From positions 3,224,001-3,288,000 of the forward strand of contig JAUKUA010000007.1 in NCBI GenBank assembly GCA_030549175.1: a stretch of 64,000 bases of DNA. Direction: 5' to 3'. The notes beneath the pieces were generated by a model. The model saw only the letters and a list, made by a program, of their open reading frames with translations. It ran no database searches and was not told the origin of the DNA. Origin of the DNA: Lasiosphaeris hirsuta (Eukaryota; Ascomycota; Sordariomycetes; Sordariales; Lasiosphaeriaceae). Below, in pieces: positions 45,079 to 54,763 of the stretch (the first letter of the stretch is position 1; the number at the start of each line of letters is the position of its first letter). The position numbers and the translations under genes were made by a program.

Positions 45079-45787
45079 AGCTGGGAGTGAAGGGGGGGGG
45101 AGGATAGGATGGAGTGAGTATGGGTGAAAAGGGGGGATGAGGAGGTATCACGACGGATGTACGAGTATGCTGGGGATCATGCCATTGGCTGGTGATGCTG
45201 AGGCTTTTCAAGGAAGAGATTATCAATTACAAGTTTCTTCGAGGGTTACAGGCACGTATTAGCTTGCTGGGAAGCACTGGGATACCCATTTGTTGTTCCG
45301 TATGGACGGAGTTGTAGAGGATCACGGCGTTGCTTCCTTCTCAGGTGTAGTCTTGCAAATAAGAGCCAGTATTGTGCAACAGCAATGAGAGGCTGAAGAC
45401 GCAAAATTAATGCTCGGGTGTTCACAGGTGAAATATTGACCACCTCAGACATCAACATGGATTAGCCAATATCGCCTTGTTTGTGAAACCCGGCCCCCCG
45501 ACACGCAACTATTTTCATCACGGGCAAGGCAAGAGAGAACGGGATGAAAAATCCATATACGCTCTGGATCGTACAATATCCCCCGAAGAGCGGCGGGCGA
45601 TGGAGGGGGGCGATGCCAATCTGTGCTTAAACTTCTGCACCGCAAAATGGGAATCCATAGCATCCGTCCAGTCCTACTCAACCCAAATCCCAAACCAATC
45701 GTAACAAAACCACCAAGATAGCCTCTGCTGCTGATAATCCTCGGCCGAAGCCTCTATTACCGACCGTGCCAATACTCATCCACCTCT
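45079..45787. other. convergent 3' intergenic region
   Basis: About 700 bp between two converging genes; holds both 3' ends. No gene or structured element recognised. Confidence 0.6.
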
Positions 45788-47503
45788 CTAGAGAATCTCA
45801 TCCTCCATTGGGGCATCGCCGCCACTGGCAGCAGCCGGTGCTCCGCCGGCAGCATTCTCATTGGTGGCGGCGCCGTCGAAGTAGTCGGCCATTTCTGAGT
45901 CCAACTCTTCCGCAGTCTTCTTGGCAGGGCGCACGCTCTTGCCACGGCGAGCCCCTTTCTTGGTGGCTCCCTTGCCGGCGGGATTAGTAGCAGCAGCGCC
46001 CTTCGCGGCGCCTGCGCCGTGCTTGACAGTAGCAGCCGACTTGGGCTGGACCTTTGGCTGCGAGATTCGCTGGCCAAGAGTCTTGGGTTGAGGAATCAGA
46101 TCGGCATTTGCGAGCATGACCTCAACCTTTGAAATGTTAGTGCCTGGCAAGTTAGAGTTGGGAGATTGAGTGAAGACGTACCTTGACGGGACGGTTGTCA
46201 ATCAACAGGTTGTTGAGAGTGGAGAAAGCCTTGTTGGCGCCATCGGCATGGTGAAAGGTAACTTGGGCGACACCGCGGCTAACACCGCCGGGACCGTATG
46301 ATACCTCGACCTTCTTCACATTTCCGACAGACTGCTGGAAGTATTCCTATTGAGTGGGTTGCGTGGTTAGCGTCATGCGTGATTCTGACTGCGAGTATCC
46401 GTTCCGAGACGAGTCGACATCCAAAATCCAGTAAGTCATCGAGTAGTAGCAGGAGGCGCATCGTGTGCGGAATAGCCATATAGCAGCGAGCAGAGCAGAG
46501 CATTGGGCATATCATCTGGCATCACCAGCGACTGGCAGGTGAGCCGGCTCCGCCAACGACTGGAGCCACTCATCCAATTCAACATTGGGGCGCCAATCCC
46601 TCGTTCAGAATTACCATGCCAGACCCTGCCACCTAGAAGTTCATAGACTTCCGTATCCGAAATGTAGAACTGAACTGGAGACAACGCCTATAAAGGCCAG
46701 ATGTGCCAGAGATTCCAGTATAGGTGCCCCCATTGTGCCAACCACCCCCAGGATATCCGTTCAGATGCGACATGGGACAAGGAGCCGTGCTGCGGCTCGC
46801 TACTAAGCTCACTGAAACGCATAATCATCGACCTGGTGACCAGCCAGGAAGAGATAAAGCGGAAACGCCAGATGCCGTCTGCCAGGTTCATTGCCGCTAT
46901 CCTCTTGAAATCATCTTCGCCCCCTCGGATCGCGGGTGCTTGCCAGGCAACCCGGATAAGAGAAAATGGGGCGAGAGAAAGGATGGGCTCAGCTTCCAAA
47001 ACTTAACGCCACGGTTGCCCGCGTGCGGCAAGATGGAGCTTGGCTTTTTCTGACAGCAGTTGCTGGAATTTAAGGATAACCACCACGCTTGCTTTGTTCG
47101 TCGGGAACATGAACGTTGATATGATACGCCACGGAAGAGGGATGTCGAGCGAAAGTCCGAAGGCTGGATGGCCTCATCGGTAATAACATACCTTGATCTG
47201 GGCCTCGGAGACATCCTTGGGCTGCCATGATGTTAGCGCATGAGCGAGTGGCAAACGAATAACGGTGTAACATACCAGATTGCTGACGTTGATCTTGCTC
47301 TCACCAGTCAAGCCTGAGCTCTTGGAAGGCGTAGGCTTGGGGCCGTTGCGAGTAGGCTGCGGCTTCTTGTGAATGCCACCGGCCGGAGCGGTCGGGGCGG
47401 GGCGGTTGCCAATCGCGGTGCGGCGCGTGGAGCGGCGCTTGGTCGCGTTGCGACGCTGGGTCGAGAGGATCTCATCGAGAGACTGGTCAAGCTTGCCGGA
47501 CAT
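45788..47503 (-). CDS. YRA1: mRNA export factor Yra1/ALYREF (Mlo3 type)
   Basis: Four exons on the minus strand: 47276-47503, 47192-47221, 46182-46346 and 45788-46126; 253 aa. The N-terminus MSGKLDQSLDEIL is the conserved UAP56/Sub2-binding motif, followed by an Arg/Pro-rich RNA-binding tract. A single RRM is spread over three exons: INVSNLPKDVSEAQIK, then EYFQQSVGNVKKVEVSYG with RGVAQVTFHHADGANKAF, then VEVMLANAD. The C-terminus is basic/Ala/Gly-rich and ends with the second conserved box ELDSEMADYF. Family role: adaptor of the TREX complex that loads the Mex67-Mtr2 export receptor onto mRNP in the nucleus. Intron 2 (46347-47191) is 845 nt, several times longer than any other intron here; exon 2 is only 30 nt. 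Confidence 0.94.
46347..47191 (-). other. unusually long YRA1 intron (845 nt)
   Basis: Bounded by a gtatgt donor and an aatag acceptor, with a good branch-site match (gctaac) about 24 nt before the acceptor. It interrupts the RRM-coding part. No tRNA, C/D-box snoRNA or long coding frame is recognised inside. Confidence 0.88.
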
Positions 47504-48681
47504 GTTGGCGGCTGAGGGTATGTAGAGCTAAGCGGGGTGCGAGGTGGTAGGTTGAGAGATCGCTAGTCGGCTGGCGCTGCAAATTATGTAAAACAGCGCG
47601 ACGCAGAGATATCGACGAGAGATAGATGATCGTCGATTGATGGCAAATGGGGGAAGGCTGGCCAAACTATCGCAGAAGAGATGACTTGAGGAGGCTCGGT
47701 TGCGTCACGTAAAGACTTTGCGCAAGCAAGGCAGGGCGAGCAAAGGTCACAAGAAGTCGTGGGTAAAGGTTGAAGGCCGTAGGGTGAAGTAAGCGCAGGC
47801 TGGCGAAGTTGGATGCAGGCCTGAGAGAAATGAAAAGTGCTGGCGGTAGGCAGTCTTTTTGTGGTGGTTTTTGGTTACGAGTTGGTATGATGAGCAGAGG
47901 ATGGGAGTGGAGGAGGGAGAGTGCAGGCACGCGAGATTTTGAGGGCGCCTTTGTTGGATGACTGGCTCTTCCTTGAAAAGGGGAGCCAGGCAAAAGCCAG
48001 CAACCGACAGCCAGTGAACTTAGGTGGCGTGGCAACTGCCGCTAGCCGTTTCTGGATGAGTCAACAGCCTAGCCACAACTGCCTGTGTACTGGTACTAAG
48101 GCACGGACCGGCTCGACGTCTGGCAGCAGCTGGCGGATTTGTCCCTGGGGCTGCTGGACTGGCGTGCGTTTGTATTGTCGCCGGCAAAAGCCTGACCAGG
48201 CGCAACTCAGGTCAGCTTCTCATGGAGCTGGTCGGGGTGAGAAGAAAGCACGAGAGCAGCCAGTATTCATTATAAAATTGGGGAGGTTCGTAGCAACTGC
48301 CGAAATGGACAGCACCTGCTAATGCCCAACGAGCTGAGCATCGATCACGACCCGACCCAACACTTGGTGCAAAGCGGAATGATCTATCTGTACAACGAAT
48401 CCGCATCGCTTTGTGACCCAAGAACTCTTTTTACACATGAACCACCCTTAGTAGTATTCGCCTTTTTCTTGTCATCGACGGGGCTATTATCTTTAATAAA
48501 ACCGCCACCCGAAAGTCAAATCCTGTGGCCACCCGAGTCTAGCTGCCGCCTATCAGCAGGTCACCTCGACCATGGCCATGCACCGCTCCGGCGTAACCGC
48601 GTTGGATTCAATGTTTAGATCCAACTCTTCGACCAGCGAGTTGAAATGCCCATTTTGATCGTACAAGTCTTCAAAACGCCG
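47504..48681. other. intergenic, YRA1 promoter / OST4 3' flank
   Basis: About 1.2 kb with no gene recognised. Since both neighbours read leftward, it holds the YRA1 promoter and the OST4 3' end. Confidence 0.6.
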
Positions 48682-48861
48682 CTATCGTGACTTGGTCGAT
48701 GCTGTGCTGGCCTGCGGTGCGGATTTGCTCGCCGACTTCTCCTTGGCGACCTCTTTCTGGTTATCGGCGTTGACCTCAAAGTAGTGGTAGAGAACAATAA
48801 GAACCATCGCTACAGAGCCCAGAGATATGGCAAGGCGGTACAGTTCGTCGTCAGAAATCAT
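48682..48861 (-). CDS. OST4: oligosaccharyltransferase subunit Ost4
   Basis: A 59-aa protein. Its first 32 residues, MISDDELYRLAISLGSVAMV then LIVLYHYFEVNA, match yeast Ost4 (36 aa, beginning MISDEQLNSLAI) in both the N-terminal motif and the single transmembrane helix (about residues 9-28). Ost4 is a minimembrane protein of the ER oligosaccharyltransferase; it bridges Stt3 and Ost3/6 and is needed for N-glycosylation. Here a Lys/Ser/Ala-rich cytosolic tail of about 27 residues is added. Single exon, stop TAG. The length alone makes this gene easy to miss. Confidence 0.9.
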   Translation of the reverse strand: MISDDELYRLAISLGSVAMVLIVLYHYFEVNADNQKEVAKEKSASKSAPQASTASTKSR

Positions 48862-49497
48862 CTTGACGGATTGCTGGTGTTACTTCGACGAGCGATTCAG
48901 GACGTTAGCTGTTGAATGCGCCGTGTTTGAAAGGTAGGCTGGTGAAGGAAAGAAGCTGTCAGCACACATATGACTTGCTAGTATTTCGAAGAAATCAAGC
49001 ACCTCTCGCGATTACCTCTTGTCTGGTGTGCAATTGCCAAAAAATTGGGCTCGTCAGGATTCAGAGCATGGGAAGATGAGGTGGTGAGGCGGGATCTGGA
49101 CAGCTTTCCCCTTGCGCGGCTGCGAAAGTTGACAGCCAATTGGCACAGGGAAGCATGTGTCAGTACCGCCGGCTGTTTGGCAGGGATTCCATTGGAGATC
49201 ACGTGGCAGGCCATCCGGTCAGACGGCCTCCAGACGTCAGGGCTGGCTACGGGGGACTTGTGGCGGTGGGTCGTGCTAAAACCCAAGGCTCCAGGCCCCG
49301 TTCGCTGGCCGTGTTCAACCCACCCACTGCACACTCCGGTTTATCGATTCGAGAGCCCCCGCCTTGAGCCCGCGGGTTTGGCCCCTGCAAAATATCGAAA
49401 ATCGGACATCGAAGATAGAGCCGAAAGTTGAACATCGACAAGTCACCGCAACAAACGCAACCACCAAAGTAGCTACAGCAAAAAGAAGCTGCCCATC
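48862..49497. promoter_or_regulatory. divergent intergenic region OST4 / TMA46
   Basis: About 640 bp between two divergent starts; must hold both promoters. No specific site recognised. Confidence 0.6.
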
Positions 49498-50632
49498 ATG
49501 CCCCCCAAGAAGAACGACAAGCAGGTCCTCGGCGGCAAGAAGCCGTCGAGCTCCAAGACGGTCGAGGACAAGACGTTTGGCATGAAAAACAAGAAGGGCT
49601 CGGTCGCACAGAAGCAGATTGCCGCTATCACGTCGTCGATGAAGTCGGGCGGAAGTGCCGAACAGAAACGCAAGGATGCCGAGAAGGCTCAGCGAGAGCG
49701 CGACAAGAAGGCGGCCGAAGATGCAAAGCGTGAAGCCGACCTACTGCTCAACAAGCCTGCCCAGATCCAGAAGGTGCCCTTCGGCGTCGACCCAAAGACA
49801 GTCATGTGCATATTCTTCAAGAAGGGTAACTGCGAGAAGGGAAAGAAGTGCAAGTTTTCTCATGACCCCGAAGTCGAACGCAGGGTCGAGAAGCGGAATC
49901 TTTACACCGACACCCGCGGGGACGAGGAAGAGAAGAAGAAGCAGGAGACATCGGCCGACTGGGACGAAGAGAAGCTGCGCTCCGTTGTCACTTCCAAGAA
50001 GGGTAACCAGCGCACTACCACCGACAAAGTCTGCAAGTTCTTTATTGAGGCTATCGAGGAGGGTAAATACGGCTGGTTTTGGGTCTGTCCCAACGGTGCC
50101 GACAAGTGCATGTACAAGCATGCACTGCCTCCTGGGTAAGCAATTCAAAATCTTTGAGGAGAGAGCTATACTAATAAGGAACAGTTTTGTGCTGAAGACG
50201 AGAGAACAAAGGGCGGCCGAGAAGGCCTTGATGGACAAATCGCCACTTAAGACATTGACCCTTGAGGATTTCCTGGAGTCGGAGAGACACAAGCTCACAG
50301 GTACACTAACACCAGTGACACCTGAGAGCTTCGCCAAATGGAAGAAGGACCGTCTAGACAAGAAGGCTGCCGAGGAACAAGCAAGGCGGGCCAGGGAAGC
50401 TACTGGCCGTGCCATGTTTGAGAGTGGCGCCTGGAAGAACGACGATGATTCGGATGATGATAATGATGATGATGATGATGATGATGTCTGGAATCTGGAG
50501 AATCTGCGGCAGGAGACCGATGTGATTATGGCCAGGAGGGAGGAGGAACGATTGGCCCTCGCCCACGGCTACACCGTAACCGCCTACGAATCAACCAGCG
50601 GCGCGGAGCCCGAGCCAGCCCCCGATACTTGA
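49498..50632 (+). CDS. TMA46: CCCH zinc-finger translation factor Tma46 (DFRP1/ZC3H15)
   Basis: Exons 49498-50135 and 50185-50632 (49-nt intron, donor gtaagc, acceptor acag) give 361 aa. The N-terminus is MPPKKNDKQVLGGKKPSSS, then a Lys/Ala coiled coil (about 40-85). The first zinc finger is CIFFKKGNC-EKGKKC-KFSH (C-x7-C-x5-C-x3-H, about residue 104 on). The second, in KVCKFFIEAIEEGKYGWFWV followed by CPNGADKCMYKH, spans the end of exon 1. The C-terminal DFRP domain (TLTLEDFLESERHKL) binds the Rbg1/Drg1 GTPase in this family, which acts on ribosomes. An aspartate-rich run (D/N, about 14 residues) precedes the C-terminus. Ribosome association is inferred from the yeast homologue. Confidence 0.94.
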
Positions 50633-51115
50633 AAGTCTACCGGCCATGGATGAATTCGGCGACGCGGGATGGCCGTGCGGAGGACAGCGAGCCCATCAGA
50701 GTGCTCCTCCTCGGCGGGAACCCAGCCGCGTCCCTAGTTGAAAGGGGTGGGGTGAGGCGGCAACCGTCTTGACACATCAAGGGACAGCAACATCCTTTAC
50801 GGAAAGCCGTCTAGTATATTCGCTCCTTGGAAGCGGGGAAAACCATCAAGTCCATCCTTACATAGCTGATTACGACCCAATCTAGTTCTACAAAGAACAC
50901 TCGCGAGATTGTTTCCAGGACTATTTCTTTTGGGAATCATTTTATTGATTGGTATATTCATGACGCAAGGCGTTGCTACGATATTTGTACCAAGTGGCAG
51001 TTTGTACTCTGACAAACCCTCCACAGGTGTACCTAGAGTACCTGACGCATAATAAAACGTTCGCATCATCGCTGCGATTATCCTACAACATCACGCCCCT
51101 CTCAGCCTCGTGGGC
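50633..51115. other. convergent 3' intergenic region
   Basis: About 480 bp between the converging TMA46 and SDR genes. No gene recognised. Confidence 0.6.
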
Positions 51116-52036
51116 CTAGAATTTCTCGACATACGGCCTCAAGTCCAACTCCTGCGTGAAACTCGACCGGTGTTGCGTATGCAAGTACCAGTAATTGTCG
51201 GCAATCTATCCCCTCGCTAGTCAGCAAACAACGATCACTCAGTTCAAATGGCAGCACTTCACTCACAGCATTGGGGCTGATCTTCCCATCGGCCTTCCCC
51301 TCGTTGACATTATAGCTCTTGGTCCTCGGGATGTCAATCACACCATCGATGATGGTATGCGCTACGTGGACGCCACGCGGACCAAACTCGCGAGCGAGCG
51401 ACTGCGACAGCGCGCGCACAGCAAACTTGCCCGCCGCGAAGGTAGCGAATCTATTCGATCCACGCACCGACGCCGTTGCGCCCGTCACGATGAGTGTGGG
51501 CGGATAGGGCGCGTCCTCGACTGAATCAAGGAGGCCAGGGAGGGTGGCCTGGGCGAAATTGAAGAGGCCGCCGCTGTTGGGGGTATTAGTAGGCCGTTAA
51601 TCCGGGGGTGGAACATGGGAGTTACATACGCGTTGCTGGCCAGACTAGCGGAGAGGTCCTCGGCTTGAAGCTCGAGGAAGGGCTTGACGGCGAAGCCGGC
51701 GCCGACGTTGTCTGTTTTTTTATTGTCAATGGCTGGCGGGGGTGAGATAGGGGCTCAGGGGTAGGGCTTACAAACTGCCGCGGCGAGCTTCTTCTCTGGG
51801 AACTCCTTCCTGATGATTTCAAAGGCAGACTTGACGGACTCGGGGTCGGCTGTATCTGTGCTGATGCCGATGGCCTGGCCCCCGGCCTTTTGGATCTCGG
51901 CAACGATGTCGTTGTAGCTCTCAGGCTTCCGGGCCAGGAGAGCTACAGGGTACGCCTGGGCGAATCGCAGAGCGACGGAGCGGCCTGTGCCAGCACCGAC
52001 ACCTGCAATGACTGCGTAAAATGCCTTGGAAGCCAT
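51116..52036 (-). CDS. short-chain dehydrogenase/reductase, variant active site
   Basis: Four exons on the minus strand: 51772-52036, 51630-51711, 51267-51573 and 51116-51205; 247 aa, the classical SDR size. The Rossmann start AVIAGVGAGTGRSVALRFA carries a glycine-rich NAD(P) loop in variant form. A YNVGAG stretch replaces the usual NNAG. At the active-site helix the catalytic YxxxK motif reads F161-A-A-G-K165 (FATFAAGKFAVRALSQSLARE), so the tyrosine is phenylalanine while the lysine is kept. The C-terminal part (IADNYWYLHTQHRSSFTQE) is typical of a group of bacterial and fungal SDRs that, as I recall, also have FAAxK here. Substrate unknown. Only fold and cofactor binding can be claimed. Confidence 0.88.
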
Positions 52037-53317
52037 GATCTGTGCAGGGTATGTTTTGGCTTGTGGTTGACTCGCCGATGGACAAAAAGCAATTGGATTG
52101 TGGAAGCTGATCAGCAGGTAAAATGATGACGAGATGCCCCTAAACAGCTCTTGTCAATGGGCAAGGGATCAGGTTTATATGGACAGCAGCTTTGGAATTT
52201 CTAATGCTTCAATGACGGGATATGACGATCCCAGTCAAATAGCTAATAGAACATAGGGGACCCCGCTCCCGGGCTTCGTCAGCGTGCCGGACAGCGGGAC
52301 CGGTAGCCTGTGATTAATAATGCCAGTACCACCATGTGCAAAGTTTCCAGCAAAATGATGGAATTCCGGCTGCAGATAACTCGCAACCTACCAGGAGCCT
52401 CCATGCGATTCATCAAGACAGAAACAAGCGTCTGATATTATGACAATGACTCCACATGCCTCTTATACATAGATTCTATTGGTGTCAAAATGTCCCTATA
52501 GCGGTTGTTGTTTTGGCAAGTCTGCAATTGAGGAGGCTAGGAGGTGTTCGGTAAACAGAACTCCCATCACCCCGCCTTCAAGTTGTTAAAATCGACATTT
52601 AACTAGCCGCCTATACAAGTTACGAGGGTTGTCCAAGAAGGTCCTTTGACTGGAAAGCATAAATACTCGGTCTTCTTCCAGTCTCTTCTCGCACTTTTTA
52701 AGCATTTAGTAAAGCCTAGATGGCATCCGACTTGTCTCCCTCCCCAATTTGATCTTCCGAGTCTTTTATTTCATTCTGAGGGATTAGTCAAAACGTACTC
52801 TTTGAAAGGTCCCTTGCTGAAAGGGAAATGTGATGCACTCCGGCTTGTGGTTTTCTCCTCAACCTCTTGCAGCGATGACGTCAATCTCTGATAAAGAAAA
52901 GCTGTTCCCAGTTCAAATTAAATATATCAAGCTGCAGACTGTCATAAACATATTAGGACAAGAAAAGTTTACCAATCGAAGCATAGGTATCCCATGCGTG
53001 ATCCGGGTCTTTGAGGTCAGCTATGTGGTCCGTGCTCAATGGGTCTTGTCTGACCACGCCCTTGTCGCGTCTTTCACAATGCCGCAACGCTTCACTCCCA
53101 TCTCATTCACGCAACTGGACAGCCACATTCTGATCATCTTTCGTCAATTATTGAGAGGTATACACCGCTTGGAACTGTTAGATCCCGCAAATTTTACTTT
53201 TGAAGGTTTAATGACCGATAAACAGCTAGTTTGAGCGCATCCTTTGCCATTAACTTTGCTCCCACCCGTGGCTCACGACCTCATAAGTTGTGGGCATGAA
53301 GTCAACGAGGAGAAAAC
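52037..53317. promoter_or_regulatory. divergent intergenic region SDR / C2H2 gene, AT-rich
   Basis: 1.28 kb between divergent starts; noticeably more AT-rich than the flanking genes, especially 52440-53290. Two overlapping plus-strand frames (52646-52891, 52830-53234) show no family signature or codon bias. The right end carries an upstream ORF of the C2H2 gene. Confidence 0.55.
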
Positions 53318-53328
53318 ATGCCTTATGA
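53296..53328 (+). promoter_or_regulatory. upstream ORF overlapping the C2H2 start codon
   Basis: A 10-codon ORF (ATG at 53296, TGA at 53326-53328) in a different frame overlaps the first 11 nt of the C2H2 coding sequence. Ribosomes starting here would pass the main ATG, so it should lower translation if present in the mRNA. Confidence 0.6.
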
Positions 53329-54763
53329 AACAAAATCAGACTGGCTAGACTTCGATAGTCACGATGAACTCGCATATTCATTAGGCAGCGTTGATGATCG
53401 GGGAAACCTTTCTCTGAATGGCCAATTTGATCAGATGCACATGGAGCATGGACTGGGAAGGCGGGAGGGACTAAGAGAAATTCCTCGTTGGGACTTTCCC
53501 GGTCAGAATATTCTAGAAGGGCTCGGCGGCGGGTACAGCAGGAATGGTGTCGACAAGATGGAGGTCGACTTGCCTCAGCTAAGGCCGTCTAATCTTCCCC
53601 AGAAGCGCCAATCTCTACCTGTCAATATGCAGGCTTCAAGAACTCCTCAGGTTGCTGTTGTGCTTCACTCTAGTCCCAAAATGGACCGAGACGAATTCAC
53701 CATGTTACCCAAGCACCTCTTGGATGACGAGGATGAGCTGGTTGCCTCAGACCTCACACCTCAAGCGGCAAAGAAGGCCGCGGCCGCGGTAAGTTCACCG
53801 CTCAAGAAATCGGCGATACCTTCTAACCTTGGCGAACAGCCGGCATCGGCATCAATACCGGCTCCCGTCCCCACAAATACTCGTGTCCTCGGACGGCGCG
53901 GCCGTCCAACCAACTGGAGACCGGGAAGCGGCTCATATACGACCGTCAGAGGGACGGCTGGCTCGTCGGCACCTCGACCGAAACCTAAGAAGCCAGCTGC
54001 CGAGGGGAAGCGCCGAGGTCGACCTCCCAAGAACCCACCCCTTACACCACGGGAAATCTACCTCAAGCTCACGCCCAAGTTCATCCCCTTCATCTGCGAG
54101 TGGGAGGGCTGCCCAGCCGAGCTCCAGAACCTGGAAACCCTGCGAAGACATCTCCTTATCGTCCACGGCAAATCGACCACCTGCAAGTGGGCCGACTGCT
54201 CCTCGAAACATGAGATGCCCCTTGATCTCCCGACGCGCGAAGCATTCGAGGCCCACATCGAACAAGCACATCTCGTGCCCTATGCCTGGCACCTCGGCGA
54301 CGGTCCGCGCAACAGCAGCGGATACTCCCCTGACCCAACGGCCGTCCCGCCCATCAACCCATTGTCCGTAGCAGTCTTGAACAAGCGAGGCAACGGCAAA
54401 GGTAAGGGCAAAGGAAGGGACGACACCCCTCCCCTCCCGACCTACCTTTTCGATGCGCACGGCAACCAGGTCACGCCTTCGGTTCACAACCAGCAGCTCG
54501 AGACGGACGAGGACCGGCGCAAGCGGCGGCAGCGGCTCGCCAGATTGAACCAGCAGCGCGACAACAATGCGCCCGAGGAGCCAATCCGCAGCCGAGAAGA
54601 GATAGCCGCGATGTCGGCTGCTATTAGCGCTAAGAAGGCAAGGCAGAGGATGTTCAGGGACTACCGCGTGGCCGTCTGTGGCGGAGGGGATGGCAAGCCG
54701 CCGAAATATGGCGAGGAGTGGAGAGGAAATATTATGCCCGACACACATATAGAGGAGGATTAG
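53318..54763 (+). CDS. C2H2 zinc-finger protein with AT-hooks
   Basis: One frame, 481 aa. The N-terminal 180 residues are acidic/polar and mostly disordered. Two AT-hook-like cores follow (RRGRPTNW near 193, KRRGRPPKNP near 231). Then come two C2H2 units with GLI/Zic-type spacing: C260/C265/H278/H283 (CEWEGC...RRHLLIVH) and C289/C294/H313/H318 (CKWADC...AHIEQAH). The C-terminus has a Gly/Lys run, a basic helix (DRRKRRQRLARLNQQR) and a conserved-looking end around YGEEWRGNIMPDTHIEED. Nuclear DNA binding is inferred from these motifs; targets are unknown. The start is the first ATG of the frame, but missing 5' exons cannot be ruled out. It is divergent from the SDR gene. Confidence 0.85.
   Translation: MPYETKSDWLDFDSHDELAYSLGSVDDRGNLSLNGQFDQMHMEHGLGRREGLREIPRWDFPGQNILEGLGGGYSRNGVDKMEVDLPQLRPSNLPQKRQSLPVNMQASRTPQVAVVLHSSPKMDRDEFTMLPKHLLDDEDELVASDLTPQAAKKAAAAVSSPLKKSAIPSNLGEQPASASIPAPVPTNTRVLGRRGRPTNWRPGSGSYTTVRGTAGSSAPRPKPKKPAAEGKRRGRPPKNPPLTPREIYLKLTPKFIPFICEWEGCPAELQNLETLRRHLLIVHGKSTTCKWADCSSKHEMPLDLPTREAFEAHIEQAHLVPYAWHLGDGPRNSSGYSPDPTAVPPINPLSVAVLNKRGNGKGKGKGRDDTPPLPTYLFDAHGNQVTPSVHNQQLETDEDRRKRRQRLARLNQQRDNNAPEEPIRSREEIAAMSAAISAKKARQRMFRDYRVAVCGGGDGKPPKYGEEWRGNIMPDTHIEED

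Noticed and set aside
49655..50632. 325-codon ORF on the plus strand
   Set aside because: Starts in the wrong frame of TMA46 exon 1 and only joins the true frame after reading through the 49-nt intron; the spliced model explains both zinc fingers.
52646..53234. two overlapping plus-strand ORFs upstream of the C2H2 gene
   Set aside because: AT-rich, no family signature, no clear splice junction into the C2H2 frame.
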